DNA of 48,282 nt from positions 1 to 48,282 of IMG/VR virus record IMGVR_UViG_3300042449_001003; one strand, 5' to 3'. The translations under genes were made by a program, and so were the position numbers. Shown here in pieces: positions 9,901 through 18,154 of the stretch (the stretch's first letter is position 1; the number at the start of each line of letters is the position of its first letter). This stretch comes from a virus. The notes below the pieces were generated by a model. The model had not been told where the DNA came from. It did no database searches and saw only the letters and a program-made list of their open reading frames with translations.

Positions 9901-12900
9901 CGATCATCAGCGATGACGCACGCCGCATCCAAGATGAGATTTTTGCTGCTGAAGTAAAACAACGCGAAGCCAAGAAAGAGCAGGCTAAAAAGGCGGAAGC
10001 TGACAAGCAAGCCGAAGAGCTTAGCCGTGTCGATCCTGCGGCGATGCAGTGGATGACCGATCTTTTCGGTCGTGATGATTTTGCAAATCCTGCCAACAAG
10101 GTTCACCTATCCGATTTTGTGACGGGCAAAACTGCAAAGTTTGGCGGGATGGTAAACCCAAGGTGGGTTGAAGGCGTGCAAGCAGCGGGGGCCACACTGG
10201 AAGGCGGTCGAGTAGATTTTGACGCGCTGAAAAAGAACTTCGCTGCTTCCCAAAAGCAGGCCCCCACCGAACCAACTCCCGAAACAGAAAAGTCAAGCAG
10301 ACAGCGTGACACGTCGAAGCCAGAACAGATGACTCCGGAGGAGTATGTCGAAGCTAAAAAACCTGAGCTTGAAGATGTAGCTGTCCTTGAACGTGAGTTC
10401 AACGACTTACCAAAGGACAGCAATCGCCGACCACGCGCTGAAAGAGCTATCCGTAGCGCACGCGAGGACAACAAAGCCAAGGAGCAACGGTGGGAAGAAG
10501 ACAGAGGGATGTGGGACCGAAAGCACCGACGCTCTATTGGCGACGCTACAGAAGCTCAAAAACCAGTCTCCAAAGCCGCCGTGGACGCATACGGCATCAC
10601 ACTCCCAGAAGGCTACGTCGCCGAGGGCGAGCTTTACGTTTACCGGCCTGAAGGTGGGAAGGTGGAGGAGGCTCCTGCTCCGATGACTCCTGCGTACCTT
10701 GAACAGGTAAAGAAGGCCCAAATGCCCAGTATAGAAGAGGCTGAAACAGGAATCAAAGCACGGTTTGAAGATGCAGCAGGGCGCGCACTTACCGCAGATC
10801 AGATTTTTGGTATCGCCGTGGCTATCACCAAAAAGCTACAGGCGAAAGGCACTCAGGCTAATATCCAAGACATCCTAGACTCGGCGACACCTGCGCAGAT
10901 AAAAGCGGAGGTCAAAGAGTTCGGCTACACCAACACCGTCGTTACCAAGGAGACCAAAGACGCTGCGGCCAAGAACCTCCGCAAGAAGCTTGGAGGCCAG
11001 ACGAACGTGGGCCTTGACCCAAGCATCCTGAAGGATGCCATCGCCATCGGTGCGTTCTATATCGAAGGCGGGGCGCGCAGTTTCGCCGAGTTCTCGGCCA
11101 AGATGATCGAGGACTTCGGAGCCAACGTCCAGAAATACATCCGTCCAGCCTACGAAGCCCTGCGCAAACGCACAGACATCGACACGACGGGGATGAGCCC
11201 TGAAGAGGGTGGCGAACCAACAATACTACCTGAATATGAAAGTCGAAGAAAACAGTTCCAGCGTAATGTCCGAGGACCAGAAAGCCTCGCTGATGTCCCA
11301 GATTACATACAGACTTTCCTTGGTGAAGTCTTCGGCGTCCCTTCCACACGTTCCTCGTTTGCCGGGGCAAAGTTCGACGGACAGACACCGTTCTCTGTGC
11401 AAACTACTGATCGAGCAGAATTTACGGTCAGGCTTGGCTTGACTCCTCAAATACAGAACGCCTTTGAAACGCAGGATCAAGAGGTGTTCGCAGAGTTACT
11501 CCTCGACACGGTGACAGAGGAGATGATTCACTTGGCCGATTTCAACGCACTTAAAGAAGTATGGGTTTCAGAAGGAAAACCCGGAGACTTTAATAACTGG
11601 ATAGCTAGTCGCTCAGCTTCTACACTGACAGAACTTCAACACGCCGGATTTGGTGATCTTGTGCAGTCTGCATGGGCTTTATACGAAGACACTAACCTAG
11701 CCAATCTCTCCCAAAAAGAGATAGCCCTTTTGCTTTCCTCAAATCCTTTCGCGGCACAAGGAGTTGTTTCCGAAGCTGCTCGAATGGCGGTTCAACTGCG
11801 CTTGAATGGCGACATCACCGAAACTGGCTGGATGAAAGTGAAGAAAGTCGTAAATGACTGGCTGGCCGATTTGCTCTCTGGTCTGAAGAAAGCTCTAGCT
11901 CGGTCCCGAGACGGGGGAGCCAAAACTCTTTTCCAAGCCAGAATTGACTCTATTGAGGCGGAGTTTTCTAAGTTTCTAAAAAGCAGTGAACCCGCTCCGA
12001 AATCTGAAGAACCGAAAACCCCCACACCAACAAATGAGCCCGCCGCCAAAACCAGTCTGGAGGATAACGCTGATAAAGTCCTACCCCGCGAGCCAGTACC
12101 AGCAGCCGTACAAGATAAACTTCGTGAGACACCGAGCGAAGCCACAGAACCAGCCGTCGTCCCCATCGCCAACGACCCCGTTGACGCACAGCGCGTAGCC
12201 CTCGGTCTGCCTCCAATCATGCGGCAGACGCAGGAGGCTTACACCTTCCCGCAGATGTGGTCTGACGCTGAGGCAGCTATGGCGGCTAACCCCGAGCGCG
12301 GCAAAGCTCTGGTCACAGAACTCAATGACAAGCCTCGCACCATCAGTGCTCTCGAAGATGCCATCCTGCTGCGTGAGCGCGTGAACCGAGTGAATGCTCT
12401 CGACCTAGCCATGGTCGAGTTCAACAAAGCTCCGAAGGGCAACAACGAGACTCAGCGCAAAGCGATGGACACAGCCATCACATCCCTCACGGAACTGGAT
12501 GAAGCTCTCAATGTGGCTGGCACTGAGCAGGGTCGTTCTCTGAATGCTCGCAAGATGCTGGCTCGACTGGACTACTCCCTGCCGAAGATGCTCACCACCC
12601 TGCGGGCTGCCAATGACGGTAATCTGTCCGAGGCTGACGTGGCAATGGTGACTCGTCTTCAAAAACAACTTGAGGCTGCTCAGAAGAAGATTGTGGAAGC
12701 TGAGTCAGGACAAGCGGCTCGCCTCGCTGAAGCCGAAAAAGTAGCTTTTGAAGCTGGTCGTCAGGAAGTTCTGAAGGACATCCAAGATCGCGCCAAGGTC
12801 GAAGCTGAAAAGATCGCCGAGATGCAGAAGCGTCGTTCGGAGTATCAGGCAGCGAAGAAAGAAGCCGCGACGAAGCCGAACAAATGGGCAGAGATTCGCG

Positions 12901-15842
12901 AAGCTGCCAGAGCCCGAAATGCGGAACTGCGCAGCAATCTCTACAGCGACGTGGTTCTCGTCAAAGCCGCGTCAATGGCGGTCAACGATGTCATCATTGG
13001 GGCCACCTATATCGCTGAAGGCGTCACCAAACTCGCTGACTGGGTCACGTCGATGCGAGGAGAAGGCTATAACCTTCCTGACGAGGAGATGGAGCAACTC
13101 TTCAACGAGTCCAAGGCATTCGATGCTGGGGAAGAGTTGCCCTCTGCCGATACTCCGCTCAAGACGAATAAAGCAAAAGCTCCTGTGATCGAGCGTGTCC
13201 AGTCCATCGCAGCAGATGGTGAAGAACTCGACTCCCGCACGGTTTACAACCTCGTCGTCGAGAAGATGAAGGCTCGGGCTGAGGCCAGTCAGGGAGCCAA
13301 GCTGCCAGAGATGAGCGAAGCGGACCTGACCAGCGTCATCCGCGAAGTCACTGCCGACGTTCAAGCTTACTTCCCAGACATCACCGAGCGTGAAATCCGT
13401 GACCTGTTCTCAGGTTATGGAAAGATCCTGATGCCGTCGCAGGACGAACTGTCCAAGCAGGTTCGGCAACTGAGCGCCCTCGGCAAACTCGCTTCCGCAA
13501 TCGAGGATGCCAAAGCGCAGATTGCTCCCCTGAAGTCCGGCCCACAACGCGACAAAGCCACCCAGGCGATCCGTCTCCAGCAAAAGAAACTTGCCCGAGA
13601 ATTGCGCATGAGTGGTGTGGAGTATGCTGCGGATGAAGGTCAGCTTCGCTCTCCACTCGACGCCATCAAAGCGCGTCTCAACAACCAGATCAACGATCTG
13701 GCCTTGGAGATCAACACGCGGAAGAAAATCCAGCGTCGTCCATCGGTGGACTACGACAAGGAGACTGAGTCTCTCGTTTCTCTCCGCGATGACTTGAAGC
13801 GCATTTCCGATGAAGTGAACGCTCCTGCGGGTCCGACGCTCGAAGAGACGGTCGCCGAGGAGATGAAGAAGCTCGACAAGCGCATCGAGGAACTCCGGGG
13901 ACTCATTTCCGAAGGACAGTTCAAACCAAAAGAGGACAATCTTCTCCACACTGCCGAGCTGGATGCAAAGCGTGAAGTCCGTGACGGACTGAACAAGACT
14001 TTGCAGAAGATGCGCAAAGAGGCTGCGGACAAGTCGCGGACTCAAGAAGACATCGACAAGGAAGCTATCGCCTCCGCACAGGAGTCCATCGCTGAACTGG
14101 AGAAGAAGATCGCAGCCAAGGATGTGTCCCGTCCGCAACGTCGCACTCCAACTGAGACGGCTGAATACCAAGCCCTGACGGCGCGGAAGAAGAGTCTTCA
14201 ACAGATTCTGTCCAAGTTGCGCGAGTCCATCGAAGGCAAACGCGGAATGTCCGACGAGCAGCGTATCAAACTGGCTACCGCAGCTATCGACAAGTCGATG
14301 GCGCGTATCCAGGGGATGCTGACATCTGGCAACTACGAAGTGCCGAAGCGCGTGTCGAAGACTCCCGAGACACCTGAACTGAAGGCGAAGCGTGACGCCC
14401 GTGACGCTCTGCGCAAGCAACTGATCGGACTGCGCAAACTGAAGCGTGACGCCGCCATCGACCCGATTGCGAAGCAGATCGCCACGGACAAGAAGCGCAT
14501 CCAGACACGGATGAAGAAGCTAAAGAAGCGCATGGACGACGGCGACTTCAGCAAGCCCGTCAAAAAGCAGCGTGCGACCGATGACGCACTTCTCAAACTC
14601 CAAGTCGAGGAGGAGAAGCTCAAGGAAGAGTGGGCCAAGATCGTGTTCGAGCGTCAATTGGCTTCGCGTGGTCCGGGGAAGAAGATCCTCGACGCCACGC
14701 AGCAGACTCTGAACACAGCCCGCGCCATCCTTACCAGCGTTGACGTGAGCGCCGTGCTGCGTCAGGGCGGTTTCATTGTGCTCGGCAATCCGCTTCGAGG
14801 ACTCCGCAATCTCGGACCTATGTTCCGTGCTTTCGGCTCCGACGAGTTTGCCAAAGGTGAGAAGTTCCGTCTGCAAAACCGTGAGAACTACAAGAACGGA
14901 CTCTACCAGCAGTCGAAACTGTTCCTCGCGGACACAAGTCAGGTGAACCAGATGAGCAAGCAGGAGGAAGCGTTTATGACCCGCTGGCTAGAAAAGATTC
15001 CCCGTGCTCTCGGTGGGGGGATTCTTCGTGGCTCCCAGCGTTCGTACACGGTGTTCCTGAACAGGCTGCGGGCTGACTCCTTTGATGCGATGGTGGCGAA
15101 CCTGAAGAAGGGTTCTGAACCCACGCCACAAGAGGTCAAAGCCGTTGCTGACTACATCAACATCGCCACAGGTCGCGGAGACCTCGGGAAGTTCAATCAG
15201 GCTGGAACGATGCTGAACACCGTGTTCTTCGCTCCGCGTCTCGTCGCCAGCCGGTTCCAGATACTCGCAGGCTATCCTTACTTCACAGCTTCAGGTCGCA
15301 CGAAAGCTCTCGTCCTGCGTGAGTATGCCAAGTTCCTCACAGGGGCAGCTTTGGTCTATGCTCTGGGAATGCTCGCACAGGATGATGAAGACGAGCCAAT
15401 CGAAACTGACCCTCGCTCCAGTGACTTCGGGAAAATCCGTTTCGGAGACACCCGAGTCGATCCGCTGAGCGGTTTGATTCAAGCCACGGTGCTTCTGTCC
15501 AGGCTCGCAACTGGAGAGAAGAAAACGGCTAACGGCAAGATCGTCGCCATTCGCGGAGCCGAGGTGCCTTACGGTGCCGACAGCTCGTTTGACGTTCTCG
15601 CCAACTTCGGACGCACGAAGCTGAGTCCTATCGTTGGCTCCGCGGTGAACGTGTTGGAGGGCAAGAACGTCGTTGGAGAGCCTACCGATGTCACCGAAGA
15701 ACTGCAACGAATGGTCATCCCCATGTCCTTCACGGAAATGAAGGAGACGTTCGAGGCTCAAGGCGTTCCTGAAGCAACTGCGTTGACGATTCTCCAGTTG
15801 TTCGGTATGGGCGTCCAGACTTACACTCCCGGCAAGAAATGA
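6918..15842 (+). CDS. Giant polyvalent / internal ejection-type virion protein, 2974 aa
   Basis: By far the largest gene. Visible parts in order: a short N-terminal domain (1-40); a Gly/Ala-rich, partly hydrophobic region with repeated GxxGG segments (about 52-300); charged coiled coil (400-520); a ParB-like domain near 807-884 with FSVSDGHHRLLAAQDRGETD; two related helical modules with IGAFYIEGGARSF (about 1350-1410) and IGATYIAEGVTKL (about 2000-2065); a segment with EEMIHLAD near 1534 that could bind metal; four tandem coiled-coil repeats (2300-2590); and a C-terminal domain (2595-2974) with NIATGRGDLGKFNQ and one hydrophobic helix. Polyvalent proteins of phages combine such modules and are thought to enter the host with the DNA. 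Its place among virion genes fits an ejected protein; the exact activities are unknown. Confidence 0.7.
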   Translation: MPWEIPITIEDTTYPVRFNTEAEPSQTDIDEAVAYIMQQRSAPAQPAPDQPGRLGSFASSVGRGALSVVPGTIGGVGYLTGSDTLTEAADTIEGGINRMLPVNPAYQEDLSMKIGSALGQAGGMLFTGGATGAAGKALALSRGIEAAQAAAKGTRLAQNVLTGTGVLQGTRGGGQAAEQYGMQGGTAYARALLGGAIEGLSERALFGMGTELAPVKKFLGDAAEKGVGGIVKAAGTEAGEEAAAQIGGNVATSVLAPYGVKTPGAFEGVGEAALLGGVAGGALGGVNALMQPSPTIEGEAMIPAEAPSAPVAPEQPETDELGVEAFRQEMVEIAQNPDPIEPLQNAVNKTAEASVAASANLLPATAAIIAAGGLKPAPVQEETPVGAQVAEQPASGVLLPQNTREQTIAQLRQQMRQRLSAEERAAMEEKLAQAEDEGVLADVFSEERKKAAAREDFLRRQQDLETERQRLEDAGILGDIFAEERQRALTREQPQPEPPVAEETAPPVEPIPAVEEAPAAPVAEEDKSDFAELQDLMSRRGQAQNKVKGISFSKKDEARFQELGAKLRRYLIESVDPATDPVVGEDINDQPIRQSAQGTFYTVENGRVRTGPAFKEVPAASIAEEQFPKVEIVVAPEGEAEVSLGMEEPPVEEKLMDVPQTMQFLYGLNLSKTDREKAQKLLEKNEREARKTGKIQGARSFYESDVTAAVEEVLAQKQDSAEFRKRLAAAKANRKFSQELDALVSALEVEEAQLQSIQSERGMFGVQWAERNVRTRATNQKKKIRDLKERIVSLAPSKIALQSQKGPTLPIASLVTIPEDMARAEQDKAENNERWQKASASREPISVLERLDGTFSVSDGHHRLLAAQDRGETDIPVVVTKETKLEPLKKKALPPVDQTQGKGGLSESRTPAEGSIPAVTEQKNTAETEKSSAEEPLLDQLGDGWQINGNTISKNGFGHWTEAQRDEVRAVFKKAGLLTNTANPNGSGNRKSSFTIISDDARRIQDEIFAAEVKQREAKKEQAKKAEADKQAEELSRVDPAAMQWMTDLFGRDDFANPANKVHLSDFVTGKTAKFGGMVNPRWVEGVQAAGATLEGGRVDFDALKKNFAASQKQAPTEPTPETEKSSRQRDTSKPEQMTPEEYVEAKKPELEDVAVLEREFNDLPKDSNRRPRAERAIRSAREDNKAKEQRWEEDRGMWDRKHRRSIGDATEAQKPVSKAAVDAYGITLPEGYVAEGELYVYRPEGGKVEEAPAPMTPAYLEQVKKAQMPSIEEAETGIKARFEDAAGRALTADQIFGIAVAITKKLQAKGTQANIQDILDSATPAQIKAEVKEFGYTNTVVTKETKDAAAKNLRKKLGGQTNVGLDPSILKDAIAIGAFYIEGGARSFAEFSAKMIEDFGANVQKYIRPAYEALRKRTDIDTTGMSPEEGGEPTILPEYESRRKQFQRNVRGPESLADVPDYIQTFLGEVFGVPSTRSSFAGAKFDGQTPFSVQTTDRAEFTVRLGLTPQIQNAFETQDQEVFAELLLDTVTEEMIHLADFNALKEVWVSEGKPGDFNNWIASRSASTLTELQHAGFGDLVQSAWALYEDTNLANLSQKEIALLLSSNPFAAQGVVSEAARMAVQLRLNGDITETGWMKVKKVVNDWLADLLSGLKKALARSRDGGAKTLFQARIDSIEAEFSKFLKSSEPAPKSEEPKTPTPTNEPAAKTSLEDNADKVLPREPVPAAVQDKLRETPSEATEPAVVPIANDPVDAQRVALGLPPIMRQTQEAYTFPQMWSDAEAAMAANPERGKALVTELNDKPRTISALEDAILLRERVNRVNALDLAMVEFNKAPKGNNETQRKAMDTAITSLTELDEALNVAGTEQGRSLNARKMLARLDYSLPKMLTTLRAANDGNLSEADVAMVTRLQKQLEAAQKKIVEAESGQAARLAEAEKVAFEAGRQEVLKDIQDRAKVEAEKIAEMQKRRSEYQAAKKEAATKPNKWAEIREAARARNAELRSNLYSDVVLVKAASMAVNDVIIGATYIAEGVTKLADWVTSMRGEGYNLPDEEMEQLFNESKAFDAGEELPSADTPLKTNKAKAPVIERVQSIAADGEELDSRTVYNLVVEKMKARAEASQGAKLPEMSEADLTSVIREVTADVQAYFPDITEREIRDLFSGYGKILMPSQDELSKQVRQLSALGKLASAIEDAKAQIAPLKSGPQRDKATQAIRLQQKKLARELRMSGVEYAADEGQLRSPLDAIKARLNNQINDLALEINTRKKIQRRPSVDYDKETESLVSLRDDLKRISDEVNAPAGPTLEETVAEEMKKLDKRIEELRGLISEGQFKPKEDNLLHTAELDAKREVRDGLNKTLQKMRKEAADKSRTQEDIDKEAIASAQESIAELEKKIAAKDVSRPQRRTPTETAEYQALTARKKSLQQILSKLRESIEGKRGMSDEQRIKLATAAIDKSMARIQGMLTSGNYEVPKRVSKTPETPELKAKRDARDALRKQLIGLRKLKRDAAIDPIAKQIATDKKRIQTRMKKLKKRMDDGDFSKPVKKQRATDDALLKLQVEEEKLKEEWAKIVFERQLASRGPGKKILDATQQTLNTARAILTSVDVSAVLRQGGFIVLGNPLRGLRNLGPMFRAFGSDEFAKGEKFRLQNRENYKNGLYQQSKLFLADTSQVNQMSKQEEAFMTRWLEKIPRALGGGILRGSQRSYTVFLNRLRADSFDAMVANLKKGSEPTPQEVKAVADYINIATGRGDLGKFNQAGTMLNTVFFAPRLVASRFQILAGYPYFTASGRTKALVLREYAKFLTGAALVYALGMLAQDDEDEPIETDPRSSDFGKIRFGDTRVDPLSGLIQATVLLSRLATGEKKTANGKIVAIRGAEVPYGADSSFDVLANFGRTKLSPIVGSAVNVLEGKNVVGEPTDVTEELQRMVIPMSFTEMKETFEAQGVPEATALTILQLFGMGVQTYTPGKK

Positions 15843-16429
15843 GACACCTTCTCGACACTAACCGCCCAGTAGCAGGCATGTGGACCTACACGCAGCCTGA
15901 GACTGGCGTCACGATCAAGGACATCCACTGGGGAGGCTTCATCAAGCGTATCCGGGCTCACAGGCTGGCAAATGACCTCAACCTCCAAGGGGGCTGGGTG
16001 GACGAGCTACAGGACACGCTCTGCCGTGAGAACCCGCACCTGCCATGCGAGGAGATCGGTCATGTGGCTCGCTACTACACGCAGGACGACATCCAGCGGT
16101 TCGTCGCCACGATGCTCGAACTCAATGCCTCGAAGGAACTGGTGAGCGAGGAAGAACAGAAACGCCGGATCGACATCTGCGCTGTCTGCCCCAAGAACAC
16201 TTCCATCGGTGGGTGCAAATTCTGCTCATGGCTGGCAGAGAAGACCACCTCGCTGCTCGCTGGTCGTAAAATTCACCGAGTCTCTGAAGTCCACAAACGG
16301 TCGTGCGCGGCTTGTGGCTGCGACATTACCTCCAAAACTGCCGTGCCAATGACAGTCTTGAAGGCGGTCGATGAGAAGCTCGGAACTACGCCGGACTATG
16401 CTCCGGGGTGCTGGATGCTTATGGAGTAA
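15839..16429 (+). CDS. Cys-rich putative zinc-binding protein, 196 aa
   Basis: Starts in an ATGA overlap with the giant protein gene. The first half contains helical and aromatic segments. The second half has two Cys clusters: CAVCPKNTSIGGCKFC (residues about 117-132) and CAACGCDI (about 154-161), followed by a lone C near the end, which suggests one or two zinc sites. No family recognised. It ends 11 nt inside the 3' end of the convergent minus-strand gene. Being last in the virion operon, it may be a virion or late regulatory protein. Confidence 0.65.
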   Translation: MRHLLDTNRPVAGMWTYTQPETGVTIKDIHWGGFIKRIRAHRLANDLNLQGGWVDELQDTLCRENPHLPCEEIGHVARYYTQDDIQRFVATMLELNASKELVSEEEQKRRIDICAVCPKNTSIGGCKFCSWLAEKTTSLLAGRKIHRVSEVHKRSCAACGCDITSKTAVPMTVLKAVDEKLGTTPDYAPGCWMLME

Positions 16430-16688
16430 TGATCCTGCGGTCCAGTTTCGCGTGAACTTGGTAGCCATCAGCATTGACGACGACTTTGAAGTGCAGTTTC
16501 CCTGGCACGCCGGGAATGTCTTCGAGGCTGTTGAGAGCCGCTTCGATGCCTCGCGCAGTTTTGTACTCGGTGTCCAGCTCGGCCTTCTTTCGTGCCAGCA
16601 GCTTTTGAGCCGGAGTCTTGATCTCGTCGAGGAATGGGTGTGACGCTGCGAGAGCGTGGGAGGAGTTGGTAGTGGTGGTATCAGACAT
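16419..16688 (-). CDS. Hypothetical protein, 89 aa
   Basis: Last gene of the minus-strand surface-chemistry block, with its 3' end overlapping the convergent plus-strand gene by 11 nt. A Ser/Thr-rich start is followed by a helical Lys/Glu stretch (TPAQKLLARKKAELDTEYK) and a beta-like end (GKLHFKVVVNADGY). No family recognised and no strong ribosome site; the upstream gene stops 5 bases before the ATG, so coupling is likely. Confidence 0.55.
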   Translation of the reverse strand: MSDTTTTNSSHALAASHPFLDEIKTPAQKLLARKKAELDTEYKTARGIEAALNSLEDIPGVPGKLHFKVVVNADGYQVHAKLDRRIITP

Positions 16689-16692
16689 GGTG

Positions 16693-17730
16693 TTATTTCG
16701 TTGGGAGTTTCCTGATCCATCCCGCAGCGATGATCTCGTAGCCGAGCGTCGGGAGGATCTTTTTGAGGGTGTCTTTGTCCACTTTGCTCATGTCGGCGAC
16801 CGCTCCGAGACGAGGCTGATCCATCTTGTTGAGAGCTTCGAGGACACGCTGTTCTTTGGTAGATGGAACGAGTTTTGGCAGATCACTGACGCGGTGTACC
16901 GAGACAACGGTTTTGTCTTTTCCGAAACTAGGATCAAGAACCACAACAGCCTTTTCAGTAGTCAATCCCTCAGTTCCAATGACCAGTCGATGTAGTGATC
17001 CGTCCTTACATCCGTGAACAAGCACGGCCTCGTCGGGGATGGCTCCTCCCACGGCTCCACGTTCACCGGCAACTGGTTCGCACAGTATTTCGTCGAACTC
17101 ACCTCGGGTGTAGTTGCACGTTCTCCAGCGGTCGTAGATGAGCGTAGTGGAGTGGACGCCTCGCCGGAACATGTGCCAGCGGAGGTATATGTCCCACGGA
17201 GAATCAGGGTGCGCAGGTTTCGGAAGACTGAGATCATTGAGCAGTGGAAGCAGTTCCCGATCCATGTGCATATCCGGTGGGTAGATTGCCACACCGAGAA
17301 GCATGTTGTCGCCCTCCTTGGGTGTCAGGTTCCCTTCCGCATCGCGCCATGCAGTCGGACGGACGAAGCCGAAATAGGGCTTCTTGGCTTCAGCATAAGC
17401 GTTGCTGAGAAACACGTCCCACCCTTCTTTGACGGGACAGGCATCTGGTTCGAGCCACAGCCACGGCTGATCGTTCCCGATCTCCGCCAGATGGCGGATG
17501 GTCCAGATAAACATGCGATCAGGTCCAACCGGCCAGCCGTTCGCAAACTCGTCTGAGGTGATGGCGACGGTGGCACCGAGCTTGGCGGCTGTCTCTTCAG
17601 CCTCTGTTTGTAGCGAAGGAACGGAGACGATGAGAACCGGAGTCTCAACGACTCCCAGGCGGGTAATCGCCTGAGTCAGGAGATGAAGGTTGGCGGCGTC
17701 AGCGGGTCCGACAGGGATGACGATCAGCAT
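16693..17730 (-). CDS. Glycosyltransferase-like protein, 345 aa
   Basis: The frame is open further upstream, but the ATG one base after the MazG-like stop (TGATATG) starts a typical nucleotide-binding beta strand (MLIVIPVGPADAANLH). The pattern WLWLEPDACPV near residue 90 is the kind of acidic site seen in GT-A glycosyltransferases, followed by a plausible catalytic core to about residue 250. The last 80 residues look like a separate small helical (winged-helix-like) domain. Expected to transfer a sugar from a nucleotide-sugar donor in the cytoplasm; acceptor unknown. It lies with other sugar enzymes and methyltransferases. Family assignment moderate. Confidence 0.6.
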   Translation of the reverse strand: MLIVIPVGPADAANLHLLTQAITRLGVVETPVLIVSVPSLQTEAEETAAKLGATVAITSDEFANGWPVGPDRMFIWTIRHLAEIGNDQPWLWLEPDACPVKEGWDVFLSNAYAEAKKPYFGFVRPTAWRDAEGNLTPKEGDNMLLGVAIYPPDMHMDRELLPLLNDLSLPKPAHPDSPWDIYLRWHMFRRGVHSTTLIYDRWRTCNYTRGEFDEILCEPVAGERGAVGGAIPDEAVLVHGCKDGSLHRLVIGTEGLTTEKAVVVLDPSFGKDKTVVSVHRVSDLPKLVPSTKEQRVLEALNKMDQPRLGAVADMSKVDKDTLKKILPTLGYEIIAAGWIRKLPTK

Positions 17731-17731
17731 A

Positions 17732-18118
17732 TCAGGCGAGTTTCCCTCCGTGCATGTGTGGACGACCCACGTTGTATTCGTGCTTCGCTTTGACGCACTC
17801 ACCGATGCGGATGCCTAGAGCGCGGGCTGTGTCGAAAGCGCGGATGACGATGTCAGCCAGCTCTTCTTCAGAGCAGGTCAGCGGGCGAGTTCCTCCGAGG
17901 AAGGGGACTACCGCATCTTTGTCGCAGGGGTTGTCGAGAGTTCCGCGACGAGCAGCCTCCCACAGTTCGCTCACTTCGCCGTGAAGGTTGGCAGTGTAGC
18001 GTGCGAGACGTTGAACGTCAGTCTCCGTCTTTCCGGCTTCGTGGAAACCTTTGCGGACGGCATTTTGATAGACCTGTTCGGACAGGAGGTCGAGTTGATC
18101 GTAGTCGATGGAAGGCAT
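17732..18118 (-). CDS. MazG-like nucleotide pyrophosphohydrolase, 128 aa
   Basis: Helical protein with the MazG signature: HGEVSELWEA and EEELADIVIRAFDTA give the paired acidic residues that bind magnesium in the all-alpha NTP pyrophosphohydrolase fold, and the end ECVKAKHEYN..RP..HGGK is typical of phage and bacterial MazG-like proteins. Such enzymes hydrolyse nucleoside triphosphates to monophosphates; phage versions may adjust nucleotide or alarmone pools. The start codon lies 8 nt after a probable -10 box within an operator-like palindrome, with no Shine-Dalgarno, so the mRNA may be leaderless. It heads a short unit with the downstream glycosyltransferase. Confidence 0.8.
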   Translation of the reverse strand: MPSIDYDQLDLLSEQVYQNAVRKGFHEAGKTETDVQRLARYTANLHGEVSELWEAARRGTLDNPCDKDAVVPFLGGTRPLTCSEEELADIVIRAFDTARALGIRIGECVKAKHEYNVGRPHMHGGKLA

Positions 18119-18126
18119 GGGCTTTC

Positions 18127-18154
18127 AATTTATCGAAATTGCCCCACTTGTCAA
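18127..18154 (-). promoter_or_regulatory. Promoter with embedded operator ahead of the MazG-like gene
   Basis: On the minus strand TTGACA (18154-18149) and TAAATT (18132-18127) are 16 bp apart. The palindrome-like TTTCGATAAATTGAAA (18138-18123) overlaps the -10 box. The ATG begins 8 nt after the -10 box. The -35 box overlaps the stop of the upstream glycosyltransferase gene. Best -35 match in the family of sites. Confidence 0.6.
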
